A stretch of DNA of 7,882 nucleotides from Ignavibacteriota bacterium (GCA_003151215.1 PLXB01000331.1:1457-9338), one strand, 5' to 3'. Numbered from the stretch's first letter, positions 1-6,109 are shown. Numbers and translations: made by a program. The notes: generated by a model not told the origin, from the sequence alone.

Positions 1-128
1 TAGACCTCGCTATAAAAACCGACGAGGTTGTTTGCTCTGCGTTCTGCCTCAACGTCGTCTATCTGAACGCCATAGACCTTCGCGTAGACTTTCTTAAACT
101 CGATGATCGCTTCGCGGGGCAACGACAT
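1..128 (-). CDS. Small hypothetical protein, 3' part beyond the window
   Basis: Partial gene on the minus strand: 42 codons are open from an ATG at 128 to the left edge, starting MSLPREAIIEFKKVYAK and continuing with an acidic/arginine stretch (DDVEAERRANNLV). The ATG overlaps the TAA of the upstream DUF5659-like gene by one base (TAATG), a classic translational-coupling arrangement that supports both genes and this start. The visible part looks all-helical, charged and cytoplasmic, with no signal peptide or membrane segment. Small proteins with a pattern like EFKxxYxxxxGxxxxxxEAxRRANNLV are, to my recollection, frequent in Patescibacteria, but I know of no assigned function. The visible part ends inside a codon beginning TA, so it either continues with Tyr or stops just outside. 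Confidence 0.6.
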   Translation of the reverse strand, partial: MSLPREAIIEFKKVYAKVYGVQIDDVEAERRANNLVGFYSEV

Positions 129-379
129 TAGCGTTCGTATAGTCGTGCCTTCAAAATCCGCATGGCATCAGCATGGCTCTGTGGGTCGACTTTTAATTCC
201 CTGCGCCAATAACTTGAAATCAGATCATCGAGTTCGGCATCGCGCTTAAAAACGAATTCGGCTCTGCGCGGATTCTCGCGGTCAATATCTTCAATCGGGT
301 GAAATAGCGAAATCGTCGCCGCAAGGGAGAAATCGTGTGTACTGAATTTTTCGTCTAGATTTTTGGAGGTCATAATCAT
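128..379 (-). CDS. DUF5659-like small protein
   Basis: The protein core reads FSTHDFSLAATISLF, then a loop with DRENPRRAEFVFKRD, then LDDLISSYWRRELKVD and ending ILKARLYER. This order (T-x-D-x-x-L-A-A, a bulky strand F-V-F, an SYW helix, and a C-terminal helix ending in L-Y) matches my recollection of DUF5659, a domain common in Patescibacteria and of unknown function. The frame is open further upstream to a TTG at 430, but that TTG abuts the T-run of the preceding gene's terminator, and the extra 17 residues are not domain-like. ATG 379 (or ATG 373) is preferred; an AGGA lies 11 bases before ATG 379. The gene is coupled by a one-base overlap to the next small gene, suggesting the two products act together. 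No membrane segment or catalytic motif is visible. Confidence 0.6.
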   Translation of the reverse strand: MIMTSKNLDEKFSTHDFSLAATISLFHPIEDIDRENPRRAEFVFKRDAELDDLISSYWRRELKVDPQSHADAMRILKARLYER

Positions 380-410
380 CGGGATTTTTATCCTGAGTGA
401 ATTTTCCCCC

Positions 411-424
411 TCCGACCAATCGGA
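411..424. repeat. Short palindrome upstream of the DUF5659-like gene
   Basis: TCCGA-CCAA-TCGGA is a perfect 5-bp inverted repeat with a 4-base centre, 32 to 45 bases upstream of the preferred ATG at 379. The position would suit an operator or a small hairpin in the leader. A related inverted repeat lies at 466-489. Five-base arms are short, so it may be chance. Confidence 0.3.
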
Positions 425-433
425 TAACAAATG

Positions 434-459
434 AAAAAATCGCTTATTTATTAAGCGAT
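434..459 (-). terminator. Intrinsic terminator of the 279-aa gene
   Basis: Read on the minus strand, ATCGCTTA (459-452) pairs perfectly with TAAGCGAT (446-439) across a 5-base loop, and the stem is followed at once by a run of six T (439-434). It lies 41 bases past the stop codon of the 279-aa gene and before the DUF5659-like gene, so it should separate their transcripts. Confidence 0.75.
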
Positions 460-465
460 CATGGT

Positions 466-489
466 ATCCGACCGACCATCAAGTCGGAT
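466..489. repeat. 7-bp inverted repeat between stop codon and terminator
   Basis: ATCCGAC at 466-472 and GTCGGAT at 483-489 are perfect inverted repeats with a 10-base spacer. It falls just after the stop (500-502) of the 279-aa gene and just before the intrinsic terminator. It could be a second hairpin protecting the 3' end or a protein-binding site. It shares the TCCGAC core with the palindrome at 411-424. Confidence 0.35.
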
Positions 490-499
490 GATATTTGGA

Positions 500-1339
500 T
501 TACCGCCCTTGCTGCGGATATTGAGACCGAAACTGCAGTGGAATTTCGTTAGGACGCACAATTTTTACCGTTGTGTCGCCCGCCAAAATAAATCGGCCAT
601 CGGAAGATTTCGACACAAGCATCGGTTTCTTAAGGTGGTTGGATTTTATATGCTCGGCAATCTTTGGTTTTTTGAACACATCGTTATTGATGCTGTCTTT
701 AAGCCCCTCACTATACGCCACCACTTTATCGGATGCGTTGAACTGGAGAGAATAAACGATGTCGTATAGTTTTTTTATGACTGCTTCTTTTCCTTCATTA
801 TTCTGAACGGCGAATCGGTTAGGGTGCTGATAATCTTCGTCGAGAACCATGGATATAATTTTGGATGGCACTATCGAGTCACCAATCAAATAAATTGATG
901 CCGGTGTATTTTTTGCAATTCCGGAATCTGTGGCATTCCCGTCCGCGACCGATTTTTTCTTTTTGTATACCGTATCAAGTTTTTTCCCATCGACGACGAA
1001 AGTAATGATGCGATCTAGGGTGGAAATCTCATTTTGTATCTTTCCAAATTCAGCGAACGAAAGATCAGCCATTTCCATCTTGCGACTTAGCTGTCGATAT
1101 CTCTCTTGATCTATGATGCCCTTATCGCTAGGCAAGAATGAAAAGGGACTCTCCTTTAAAATACCTTCCCGTCCCAATCTTGGGCAAATCATCGATACAA
1201 ATTCGCCGTGAAAATCCGTGTTAAAGCCATTCTCGTTCAATACCGACCTTGCGATGCGTAGACGCTCATTTTTCCCATCATAATAGCCGTGGAGCATCTG
1301 GAGGGCATTATCGTATTTTTCATCAATAGTCATAGTCAT
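500..1339 (-). CDS. Hypothetical protein, 279 aa, unrecognised
   Basis: I do not recognise this family. The protein starts MTMTIDEKYDNALQML and appears soluble, with no signal peptide or membrane helix. Residues 1-60 look helical and basic. A helical stretch at about 76-108 (QERYRQLSRKMEMADLSFAE) is followed by a hydrophobic strand plus a lysine cluster (IITFVVDGKK, then KKKK at 126-129). A second alpha/beta-looking part (145-200) has strands ASIYLIGDSIV and IISMVLDEDY and a helix IKKLYDIVY. The C-terminus ends in a strand-rich piece (GRFILAGDTTVKIV) and a Gln/Pro tail. The abundance of Lys/Arg would allow nucleic-acid binding, but no named motif is visible. The gene has its own promoter (1361-1389) and terminator (434-459), so it looks like a monocistronic unit. 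A GGGAAG precedes the ATG at 1339; the second Met, two codons on, is an alternative start. Confidence 0.7.
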   Translation of the reverse strand: MTMTIDEKYDNALQMLHGYYDGKNERLRIARSVLNENGFNTDFHGEFVSMICPRLGREGILKESPFSFLPSDKGIIDQERYRQLSRKMEMADLSFAEFGKIQNEISTLDRIITFVVDGKKLDTVYKKKKSVADGNATDSGIAKNTPASIYLIGDSIVPSKIISMVLDEDYQHPNRFAVQNNEGKEAVIKKLYDIVYSLQFNASDKVVAYSEGLKDSINNDVFKKPKIAEHIKSNHLKKPMLVSKSSDGRFILAGDTTVKIVRPNEIPLQFRSQYPQQGR

Positions 1340-1360
1340 TTAATAATCATCTTCCCTGTG

Positions 1361-1389
1361 ATTTTAGCAGATTTTCCGCGCTGTTTCAA
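1361..1389 (-). promoter_or_regulatory. Sigma-70-like promoter for the 279-aa gene
   Basis: On the minus strand, TTGAAA (1389-1384, 5 of 6 to TTGACA) is followed by exactly 17 bases and then TAAAAT (1366-1361, 5 of 6 to TATAAT), with a TGC extended -10 element just upstream of the hexamer. Transcription would begin near 1354, giving a leader of about 15 bases that contains GGGAAG as ribosome-binding site. Confidence 0.75.
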
Positions 1390-1453
1390 TTCGCTCAACT
1401 TTCATTTTTTTATGATTTATGGCAAAATAAAGGCACAACTTAATGCGCCTAAA
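1390..1453 (+). other. Divergent intergenic region; weak plus-strand promoter candidate
   Basis: This AT-rich stretch separates the minus-strand promoter from the plus-strand structured leader and must hold the promoter of the plus-strand cluster. The best -10 candidates are TATGAT at 1411-1416 and CAAAAT at 1423-1428, but neither has a convincing -35 at 16 to 18 bases. The start of the plus-strand RNA is therefore uncertain, probably between about 1420 and 1445. Confidence 0.3.
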
Positions 1454-1580
1454 CTCTGAGTAATCAGGGCATGGCCGAAAACACCATCAACGGTAAAAAG
1501 CTCCTAGTCAGAGCGCCGTTGATGGTCATATCTCGAAAGGGATGTGGGTGCCGCAAGGCATCGCTGGCTGGGAGCTTTTT
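1454..1580 (+). ncRNA. Candidate structured leader RNA (GNRA hairpins plus pseudoknot or switch)
   Basis: The leader of the secreted-protein gene is nearly fully paired. P0: 1454-1459 with 1464-1469, loop GTAA. P1: ACCATCAACGG (1483-1493) with CCGTTGATGGT (1516-1526), 11 perfect bp. P4: 1527-1534 with 1539-1546, 8 bp, loop GAAA. P5: 1547-1552 with 1557-1562, 6 bp, loop GCAA. P2: 1495-1511 with 1564-1580, 17 continuous pairs including two G-T wobbles, where the 5' strand is the loop of P1. P1-3', P4, P5 and P2-3' follow one another with a single spare base. All three tetraloops are GNRA only when read on the plus strand, which fixes the strand. P1 and full P2 cannot both form sterically, because one base (1494) would have to span a 17-bp helix, so a pseudoknot with partial P2 or a two-state switch is likely. 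The P2 3' strand ends in TTTTT, as a terminator would. I recognise no known riboswitch or ribozyme. Confidence 0.6.
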
Positions 1581-1591
1581 GCGTCAAAAAG
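1575..1591 (+). promoter_or_regulatory. Alternative hairpin competing for the T-run
   Basis: CTTTTT (1575-1580) can pair with AAAAAG (1586-1591) across the loop GCGTC. The same T-run is the 3' edge of the 17-bp helix with 1495-1511, so the two pairings exclude each other. It is A-T rich and weak alone, but it adds a third state to the leader 18 bases before the start codon at 1609. Confidence 0.25.
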
Positions 1592-1608
1592 GCCGATCTC
1601 TCGCCGGA

Positions 1609-3588
1609 ATGAAAATGAATATAACTATGAAAATAAAATATCTTTCAATTCTTCCAGTCATTGCAGTCTTCGTTCTTTCGGGTTTCTCTTTTGCACACGC
1701 GCAGTCCGATGTCTTCACGCAGAACCTTTATTACGGGCTTCAGAATAATTCGCAAGTAACTCAGCTCCAAGAATTTTTAACATCGCAAAATCTGTATAGC
1801 GGCCCAATCACGGGCAACTTCTATTTCCTCACGCTTGGTGCGGTAAAGGCATTTCAGACCCAACAGGGTGTTACTCCCGCCGCTGGATACTTCGGGCCAA
1901 TCACCATGGCAGCGGCAAACAAAATAGCCGATGCGGTAGTAAGCGCATCAAACAACGAAGCGATTACCGAAACGGGAACGAGCACGCCTCCCGTTGTTAC
2001 GGCATCCACCACGCCACAGCTTCAACTTGCAGCTCTCACGCAGGAATTGGCTTTATTGGAGCAACAGCTTCAGGCGCAACAGAGCAGTACGCAAGCATTG
2101 CAGCAGATAGCGCAAAACACCACTCCTCCGGTGGAAACCGTGCCAACGCCCACACCTACGCAACCACAGGGATCAACGCCAACGCCTACTGTGAGTATAA
2201 TGGTGAACGGTTCCGCAAATTCAATCACCATTCCTTATGGTAGCACTGCAACAATCAGCTGGAGTTCGACGAACGCCAATTCGTGCAATGTTTCTCCTAT
2301 GGGATGGTCAGGTGCTTCTGGCAATCAAAGCACGGGTAGTCTTACTACCTCACAAACATACTCGATTTCATGCACCGGCACTGGCGGTTCAACCTCTGCA
2401 AGCTTAACCGTAAGTGTCTCGGCCGCTCCAGTACCGACGACGCTTGGATCAATTCAACTCACGGGGGCTAATGACGGTACAAATCAGTTCTATACGGGCA
2501 TCGAGGACAATAATCTTTCCGTTAAATTATTCGATGAAAATGGAAATCCTATAACCACCGCATCCGCTACAATTTCCACCGATGATCCCAATCCGAGCGG
2601 CATAGGCTTTGGAAATTACGCCAACGATGAGTTTGAAACAAACAGTACCAATGGAAGTACGTTTACCATAACAAATCCTGCTTTCCATAATGGGTACATT
2701 TTTGGCTATGAACCTCAAACCACCGGACAGCACACCATTACTGTATCAGCTCTCGGTTCAACGCGATCAATAACAGTAACCTCGCAGACCCCTCCACCAC
2801 CGCCTCAGCCAACAGTTTCTCTTATACCTCCGCAAAGCGGATATATAGGGAATCCGCAAACTAGCGCGGTCGTAGCTTCACTCGCTTGTCAGTATCCAAA
2901 TTCAAACGGAGTATATTCCTACTCTTACTCGCCGAATCTGTCATCGCTTACCTATGAGGTCAATTCTACCGATTTTACTGCTAATGATTTATCACTCACG
3001 ACGACCGGCAATGGTGCCAATGGAAGTTGTGTAAACGTAACTTTGAATCCTCTACCTTCGACAGGTGGAACATTCCAACTGGAGATCACGGGCTTGCAGT
3101 TCGTTGGTGGCAATGGAGGTAGCAGTACCAATGCCCTGGGGCTGCCGATTACCACTGCTGAATTTCAGGTGGATGCTCCAAATACGATTACACTGTGGAC
3201 TAATAACACGATCGGAGGAGGAGCTACTTCCGCGAGTTGGGAGGATTCAAGCCCACTTTTGAATCCAGCTAATCAAGTAGTATATGGTACGAGAGTTTAC
3301 ATAGGGGGACATACGAACGCCACGCTGCAAGTATCTTGGACAGGTTCTAATCCCGCCAATAATCTTGCTTACTTCTATGTGCCTTGCAACAGTGATGGTT
3401 GCAATCCTGCTCCCGCACCAATTCAAACTACTTCACCAAACGGCGGGACATTTCCGATCGCGCTTACTCCAGGATATAACTATGCAATGATCTTTATATT
3501 GACCCCCACAACCATCATAAATACCGTTCCACAGACATATGCTTCTCCTAGCAACAGTACATTAAATGCAACCTTGCTTCTCCAATAA
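1609..3588 (+). CDS. Secreted peptidoglycan-binding protein with Ig-like domains
   Basis: This is a 659-aa exported protein that probably attaches to the cell wall. Residues 1-31 form a signal peptide: basic start (MKMNITMKIK), hydrophobic core LSILPVIAVFVLSGFSF, and an A-H-A site before Q32. Residues about 36-106 are a PG_binding_1-type domain (LQNNSQVTQLQEFL, then GAVKAFQTQQGV and GYFGPIT). Residues 137-168 form a Gln-rich coiled coil, followed by a Thr/Pro linker (172-194). An Ig-like domain (195-270) has Cys226 and Cys255 for a disulfide. A second beta domain (279-391) with DENGNPITTASATIS resembles Big/invasin repeats. A PPPPP hinge leads to a beta-rich C-terminal part (400-659) with Cys pairs 427/474 and 593/598. 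No catalytic hydrolase motif or LPXTG anchor is seen. The frame is open back to 1471, but those 46 codons overlap the structured RNA and destroy the signal-peptide start. ATG 1609 or 1615 is chosen; a GGA lies 6 bases before 1615. It leads the plus-strand cluster. Confidence 0.85.
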   Translation: MKMNITMKIKYLSILPVIAVFVLSGFSFAHAQSDVFTQNLYYGLQNNSQVTQLQEFLTSQNLYSGPITGNFYFLTLGAVKAFQTQQGVTPAAGYFGPITMAAANKIADAVVSASNNEAITETGTSTPPVVTASTTPQLQLAALTQELALLEQQLQAQQSSTQALQQIAQNTTPPVETVPTPTPTQPQGSTPTPTVSIMVNGSANSITIPYGSTATISWSSTNANSCNVSPMGWSGASGNQSTGSLTTSQTYSISCTGTGGSTSASLTVSVSAAPVPTTLGSIQLTGANDGTNQFYTGIEDNNLSVKLFDENGNPITTASATISTDDPNPSGIGFGNYANDEFETNSTNGSTFTITNPAFHNGYIFGYEPQTTGQHTITVSALGSTRSITVTSQTPPPPPQPTVSLIPPQSGYIGNPQTSAVVASLACQYPNSNGVYSYSYSPNLSSLTYEVNSTDFTANDLSLTTTGNGANGSCVNVTLNPLPSTGGTFQLEITGLQFVGGNGGSSTNALGLPITTAEFQVDAPNTITLWTNNTIGGGATSASWEDSSPLLNPANQVVYGTRVYIGGHTNATLQVSWTGSNPANNLAYFYVPCNSDGCNPAPAPIQTTSPNGGTFPIALTPGYNYAMIFILTPTTIINTVPQTYASPSNSTLNATLLLQ

Positions 3589-3596
3589 ATGGCGTA

Positions 3597-3617
3597 GGAG
3601 ATTTTCTTCGACTCTCC
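3597..3617 (+). promoter_or_regulatory. Hairpin covering the only Shine-Dalgarno of the J-domain gene
   Basis: AGGAG at 3596-3600 is the only good ribosome-binding sequence before the J-domain gene, but it lies 18 bases from the ATG at 3619. GGAGA (3597-3601) can pair with TCTCC (3613-3617) around an 11-base loop, which would hide the site. With a 5-bp stem the effect may be small. Confidence 0.3.
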
Positions 3618-3618
3618 A

Positions 3619-3966
3619 ATGAAAGATTATTACGAAATCCTGCGCGTCCATCCGAGCGTATCGGAAGACGAGATAAAAGAAGCATACCGACGGCTTGCTC
3701 ATAAACATCATCCCGACATGGAAGGCGGGGATGCAGCGAAGTTTAAAGAGGCGCACGAAGCTTATGAAGTGCTTTCAAATCCCTACAAACGAGGGGTGTA
3801 CGACACGCAGGTAAAGCTCGCTCATGTCTCCAGGGAAACACCACCTCCGCAACGTTATCAAGAACCAGCAAGGCCGGTAGTAGTGCAGAAAAAGAAAGGT
3901 ATTCCTGCATGGGGATGGGTGCTGATCATAATCATCATTCTACTTATCCTCGCCCTTAACTCATAG
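3619..3966 (+). CDS. Tail-anchored J-domain (DnaJ-like) protein
   Basis: This is a 115-aa protein. Residues 1-65 are a complete J domain: [20 protein letters not shown] (helix I and turn), [13 protein letters not shown] (helix II with the HPD motif at 31-33 that stimulates the Hsp70 ATPase), then [12 protein letters not shown] and KRGVYD (helices III and IV). A Pro-rich linker (71-90, [14 protein letters not shown]) and a KKK patch precede a strong C-terminal membrane helix (about 98-112, [15 protein letters not shown]). It lacks the Gly/Phe region, zinc-finger and substrate domains of full DnaJ, so it is a short class-C-type J protein with the J domain facing the cytoplasm. Its likely role is recruiting DnaK to the membrane, perhaps for export or membrane-protein quality control. 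It lies 30 bases after the secreted-protein gene and 8 before the next gene, consistent with an operon. The start lacks a normally spaced Shine-Dalgarno. Confidence 0.88.
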   Translation: MKDYYEILRVHPSVSEDEIKEAYRRLAHKHHPDMEGGDAAKFKEAHEAYEVLSNPYKRGVYDTQVKLAHVSRETPPPQRYQEPARPVVVQKKKGIPAWGWVLIIIIILLILALNS

Positions 3967-3974
3967 GCTTCAAT

Positions 3975-4460
3975 ATGCCAGAAAAAAACCAAAAATCTTC
4001 CGTCGGTATTATCATTGCAACCGTGATAGTAACTTTAATCGTGGTCGGGATTGCATGGCTCGTTTTGAGTTCTAATAAATCCATTCCTACTACCACTCCA
4101 CCGCAAGCGACCTCGTCGGTCAATCAAACTCTTTTTAATGAAAGTCAGAATGAATCGAATTGTAAAGAGATTGCTGTTGAGGCAGTGAATTCAGACAATC
4201 AAGAATACATTGGCAAAAAGAATTTCTCATTATCGAAATCAGCATACAATAATTCGCTTAATGGTTGCTATTACGAAACCGATGAGATCCAAGCTGATAA
4301 CTCGTATTATGCTTTAAATCTCATGTCCGCTCCTGACAATACTTTTATTGCTTCGTGCGATCACTACAGTGATGGAACTGACCTTTGTTATGGAACTAGT
4401 TCTGTTGAAATAAGCGAAACGCAGTTTGATAATTTGGTTACTCATTATCTAGGAAATTAA
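3975..4460 (+). CDS. Single-pass membrane protein with Cys-containing outer domain
   Basis: This is a 161-aa protein that I cannot assign to a named family. A short cytoplasmic start (MPEKNQKSS) is followed by one membrane helix at about 10-32 (VGIIIATVIVTLIVVGIAWL) without a cleavage motif, so it is most likely an uncleaved anchor. A Thr/Ser/Pro linker (34-48) then leads to an outer domain of about 110 residues rich in Asn, Ser and Tyr, with four cysteines (63, 98, 128, 138) that could form two disulfides. The layout (anchor, low-complexity stalk, small folded domain) is typical of Patescibacteria surface or pilin-like proteins, but no type IV pilin cleavage site is seen. It starts 8 bases after the J-domain gene and is noticeably AT-rich. 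It ends only 15 bases from the convergent terL stop. Confidence 0.75.
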   Translation: MPEKNQKSSVGIIIATVIVTLIVVGIAWLVLSSNKSIPTTTPPQATSSVNQTLFNESQNESNCKEIAVEAVNSDNQEYIGKKNFSLSKSAYNNSLNGCYYETDEIQADNSYYALNLMSAPDNTFIASCDHYSDGTDLCYGTSSVEISETQFDNLVTHYLGN

Positions 4461-4475
4461 GTCAGTATCGCATTC

Positions 4476-6101
4476 TCAGAAATTGACTGGCTTATCCCAT
4501 AGAAGTTGCACGCCACCATCATCAACTATTTGCCCTTTTGGTATTCCCTCCATAACGTTGCGTACACCGAAGATTTTCGCCATCGTGTTTTGGAACCGGC
4601 CAAGCCCGATGCGGCAATAAATGGCGGCGAAAACATAGTGATCATCACCTGACCTCTCCCACCTAAACTCTTTACGCCCCGTCGTCTCATCCTCGCCTGG
4701 CATCGGCACCCACACCCGATAGATGTTCATCCAGTGGGCAATATAATCTTGCCATTCGCTTTCAGTTCCGTTGTAGGTTACACGCTTGTCGAGCATCTCG
4801 TCGATAAATAACGGGATGAGGCGATTCCGGTCGGCGGTCACTTTGCCGTATTCCTCATCCGTGCCCCAATCCATCATCTCCATGCCTTTTTTGTCGCGGC
4901 GGAACCACACGAGGAACACGCGCCCCGGGTACTTTGCCTGCAATGCGCGTATGCCGATCAAGTCGCCTCCTTGGTCTGCTACCACGACGGATTTCGGCCA
5001 GCGCTTCAAAAACGCTTCAAGCTCAAGATATGGGTCTTTACCCGTCAATGGATCGGAGAGCGTATTGTAGTAAAAATATCCCTCTTTGTTTGCGCAGACG
5101 ATATGGATCGGAAGCCCAGTGTCTACACCGATGATGATACGCTCTGAATGCATATTCACTTCGTCCGACAGACAATTAATAATTGTTTGCGCGCTTACCT
5201 TGTCGCCGCCGCCGAGATACGGAAGCCCGGCGACGAAGTTCGAAAAGTATTCGGGTGTTTTTTCGCGCTTGTACTCGGCTATCTTCTTCGCGCTAATCCT
5301 CGGATTGACCCACAGCGGTATCCAATATCCCGACCACTCCCCTTGTGAAGTCGGAACCCATTCGCCCATGCGCCGTTCTTCATCCGTTATCTCGCCCTGG
5401 CAATTGGGACAGCAATATATCTCCGCATCGTAGTCGATACACTCCTCGCCGAGAACGAACCTGCCCCCGCACGAATGCGTTACGTGCCACTTCTTTTGGT
5501 CTGACTTCTTATAGAACTTGTGGATGCCAAAGTCGGGCATCGAGGGATTCGAGAAGAATGCCTTTTTCGGATCGGTGATAAATTGGAGGCGTGAATCATA
5601 TTGCTCAATGACATCCTGCTTGCAACGGTCATATTCGTCCACGATGAGCTTCTTTGCCGAGATCATCAGAGCTACCCGTTCCGTCCAGCTACCCTGATAA
5701 TAGATAGTCGCCTTGCCAACTCTCTTTTGCTCCACGCTATCTTTGTCGGCAGTCCATTCTTGGAGAATCGGGTTGTTCTTTATAATGCGGTTTGTTTTAC
5801 CGCCGGAGAATTTCTTTACATCATCGCCTGTCGGAAGGACATAGATGATATCAAGGTTCTCATTCTTTGCTTCGTAAATGGACTTGAGGATTTCGCACGT
5901 CGTGAATCCTATCTGCGCCGCTTTCATGCAGCAGATGAATGGCGAGTCGTCCCAATAAATATCCAAGAGGAAGCGGAAGTCATGGAAGTCGAGTGGTATG
6001 CCGTTCTCGGTTTTTATCTCGTTCTTTTTTATCCACGCATAAATATCCGTGTCCTGCAGCTGCTCGATAATGTTCTCAGATAACTTTTCGGATGAAACCA
6101 T
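4476..6101 (-). CDS. terL: Phage terminase large subunit, GpA type
   Basis: This is the ATPase-nuclease motor that cuts and packages phage DNA into the prohead. Numbering below is from a GTG at 6110 (544 aa). Residues 57-72 (FICCMKAAQIGFTT) are the Walker-A-like adenine/phosphate region of GpA terminases, and LIVDE (155-159) is Walker B with the catalytic Glu. Residues 214-237 hold a zinc ribbon (C214, C224, C234, C237, with CPNC). The RNase-H-like nuclease has acidic residues at D330 (IIIGVDTG), D379 (VVVADQGG) and D489/D490 (SGDDHYVFA). Size and order fit an intact PF05876-type protein. A GTG at 6110 overlaps the protease TAG by one base, but ATG 6101 (residue 4) is preferred because it is the ATG kept in the duplicated junction copy at 7143. 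No portal gene follows; the gene instead meets an opposite-strand gene. Confidence 0.93.
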   Translation of the reverse strand: MVSSEKLSENIIEQLQDTDIYAWIKKNEIKTENGIPLDFHDFRFLLDIYWDDSPFICCMKAAQIGFTTCEILKSIYEAKNENLDIIYVLPTGDDVKKFSGGKTNRIIKNNPILQEWTADKDSVEQKRVGKATIYYQGSWTERVALMISAKKLIVDEYDRCKQDVIEQYDSRLQFITDPKKAFFSNPSMPDFGIHKFYKKSDQKKWHVTHSCGGRFVLGEECIDYDAEIYCCPNCQGEITDEERRMGEWVPTSQGEWSGYWIPLWVNPRISAKKIAEYKREKTPEYFSNFVAGLPYLGGGDKVSAQTIINCLSDEVNMHSERIIIGVDTGLPIHIVCANKEGYFYYNTLSDPLTGKDPYLELEAFLKRWPKSVVVADQGGDLIGIRALQAKYPGRVFLVWFRRDKKGMEMMDWGTDEEYGKVTADRNRLIPLFIDEMLDKRVTYNGTESEWQDYIAHWMNIYRVWVPMPGEDETTGRKEFRWERSGDDHYVFAAIYCRIGLGRFQNTMAKIFGVRNVMEGIPKGQIVDDGGVQLLWDKPVNF

Positions 6102-6107
6102 GGAATT
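6085..6107 (-). repeat. Junction repeat, copy at the terL start
   Basis: This copy matches 7127-7149 at 21 of 23 bases; similarity continues more weakly to 6069 (31 of 39 in total, against 7111-7149). It contains the terL ATG (6101-6099). In the terS frame it still reads EFHGFIRKVI and then TGA (6078-6076), closely paralleling the real terS ending QFHEFIRKNI and TAA. It therefore carries a fossil terS tail overlapping the live terL start. Confidence 0.8.
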
Positions 6108-6109
6108 CA

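Noticed and set aside
1543..1556. T-box-like sequence (TGGGTGCCGC)
   Set aside because: It only loosely resembles the T-box TGGNACCGCG: it has an extra base, lies inside a GCAA hairpin, and no specifier stem or aminoacyl-tRNA-related gene is present.
1483..1580. HDV-like self-cleaving ribozyme
   Set aside because: The strand order of P1 and P2 resembles the HDV nested pseudoknot, but P1 is 11 bp rather than about 7, no P3 hairpin fits between P2-5' and P1-3', and the conserved catalytic C-x-A-A segment before P2-3' is missing.
1471..1608. N-terminal extension of the secreted protein, open back to an ATG at 1471
   Set aside because: It would put 46 polar and basic residues before a textbook signal peptide, and the bases are fully accounted for by RNA helices. 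ATG 1609 or 1615 fits export.
3589..3618. TAG read-through giving a longer J protein
   Set aside because: ATG-GCG-TAG is in frame with the J-domain gene, but nothing in the window indicates TAG recoding, and the J domain starts properly at 3619.
4461..4490. Bidirectional terminator between the convergent genes
   Set aside because: AGTCA (4460-4464) and TGACT (4484-4488) give only a 5-bp stem with a 19-base loop and no T-run in either direction.
5601..6083. 160-codon open frame on the plus strand inside terL
   Set aside because: It lies fully antisense to conserved terminase motifs, shows no domain, and is explained by the codon bias of terL. Other plus-strand frames across 4786-5578 and the plus-strand frame at 461-769 were dropped for the same reason.
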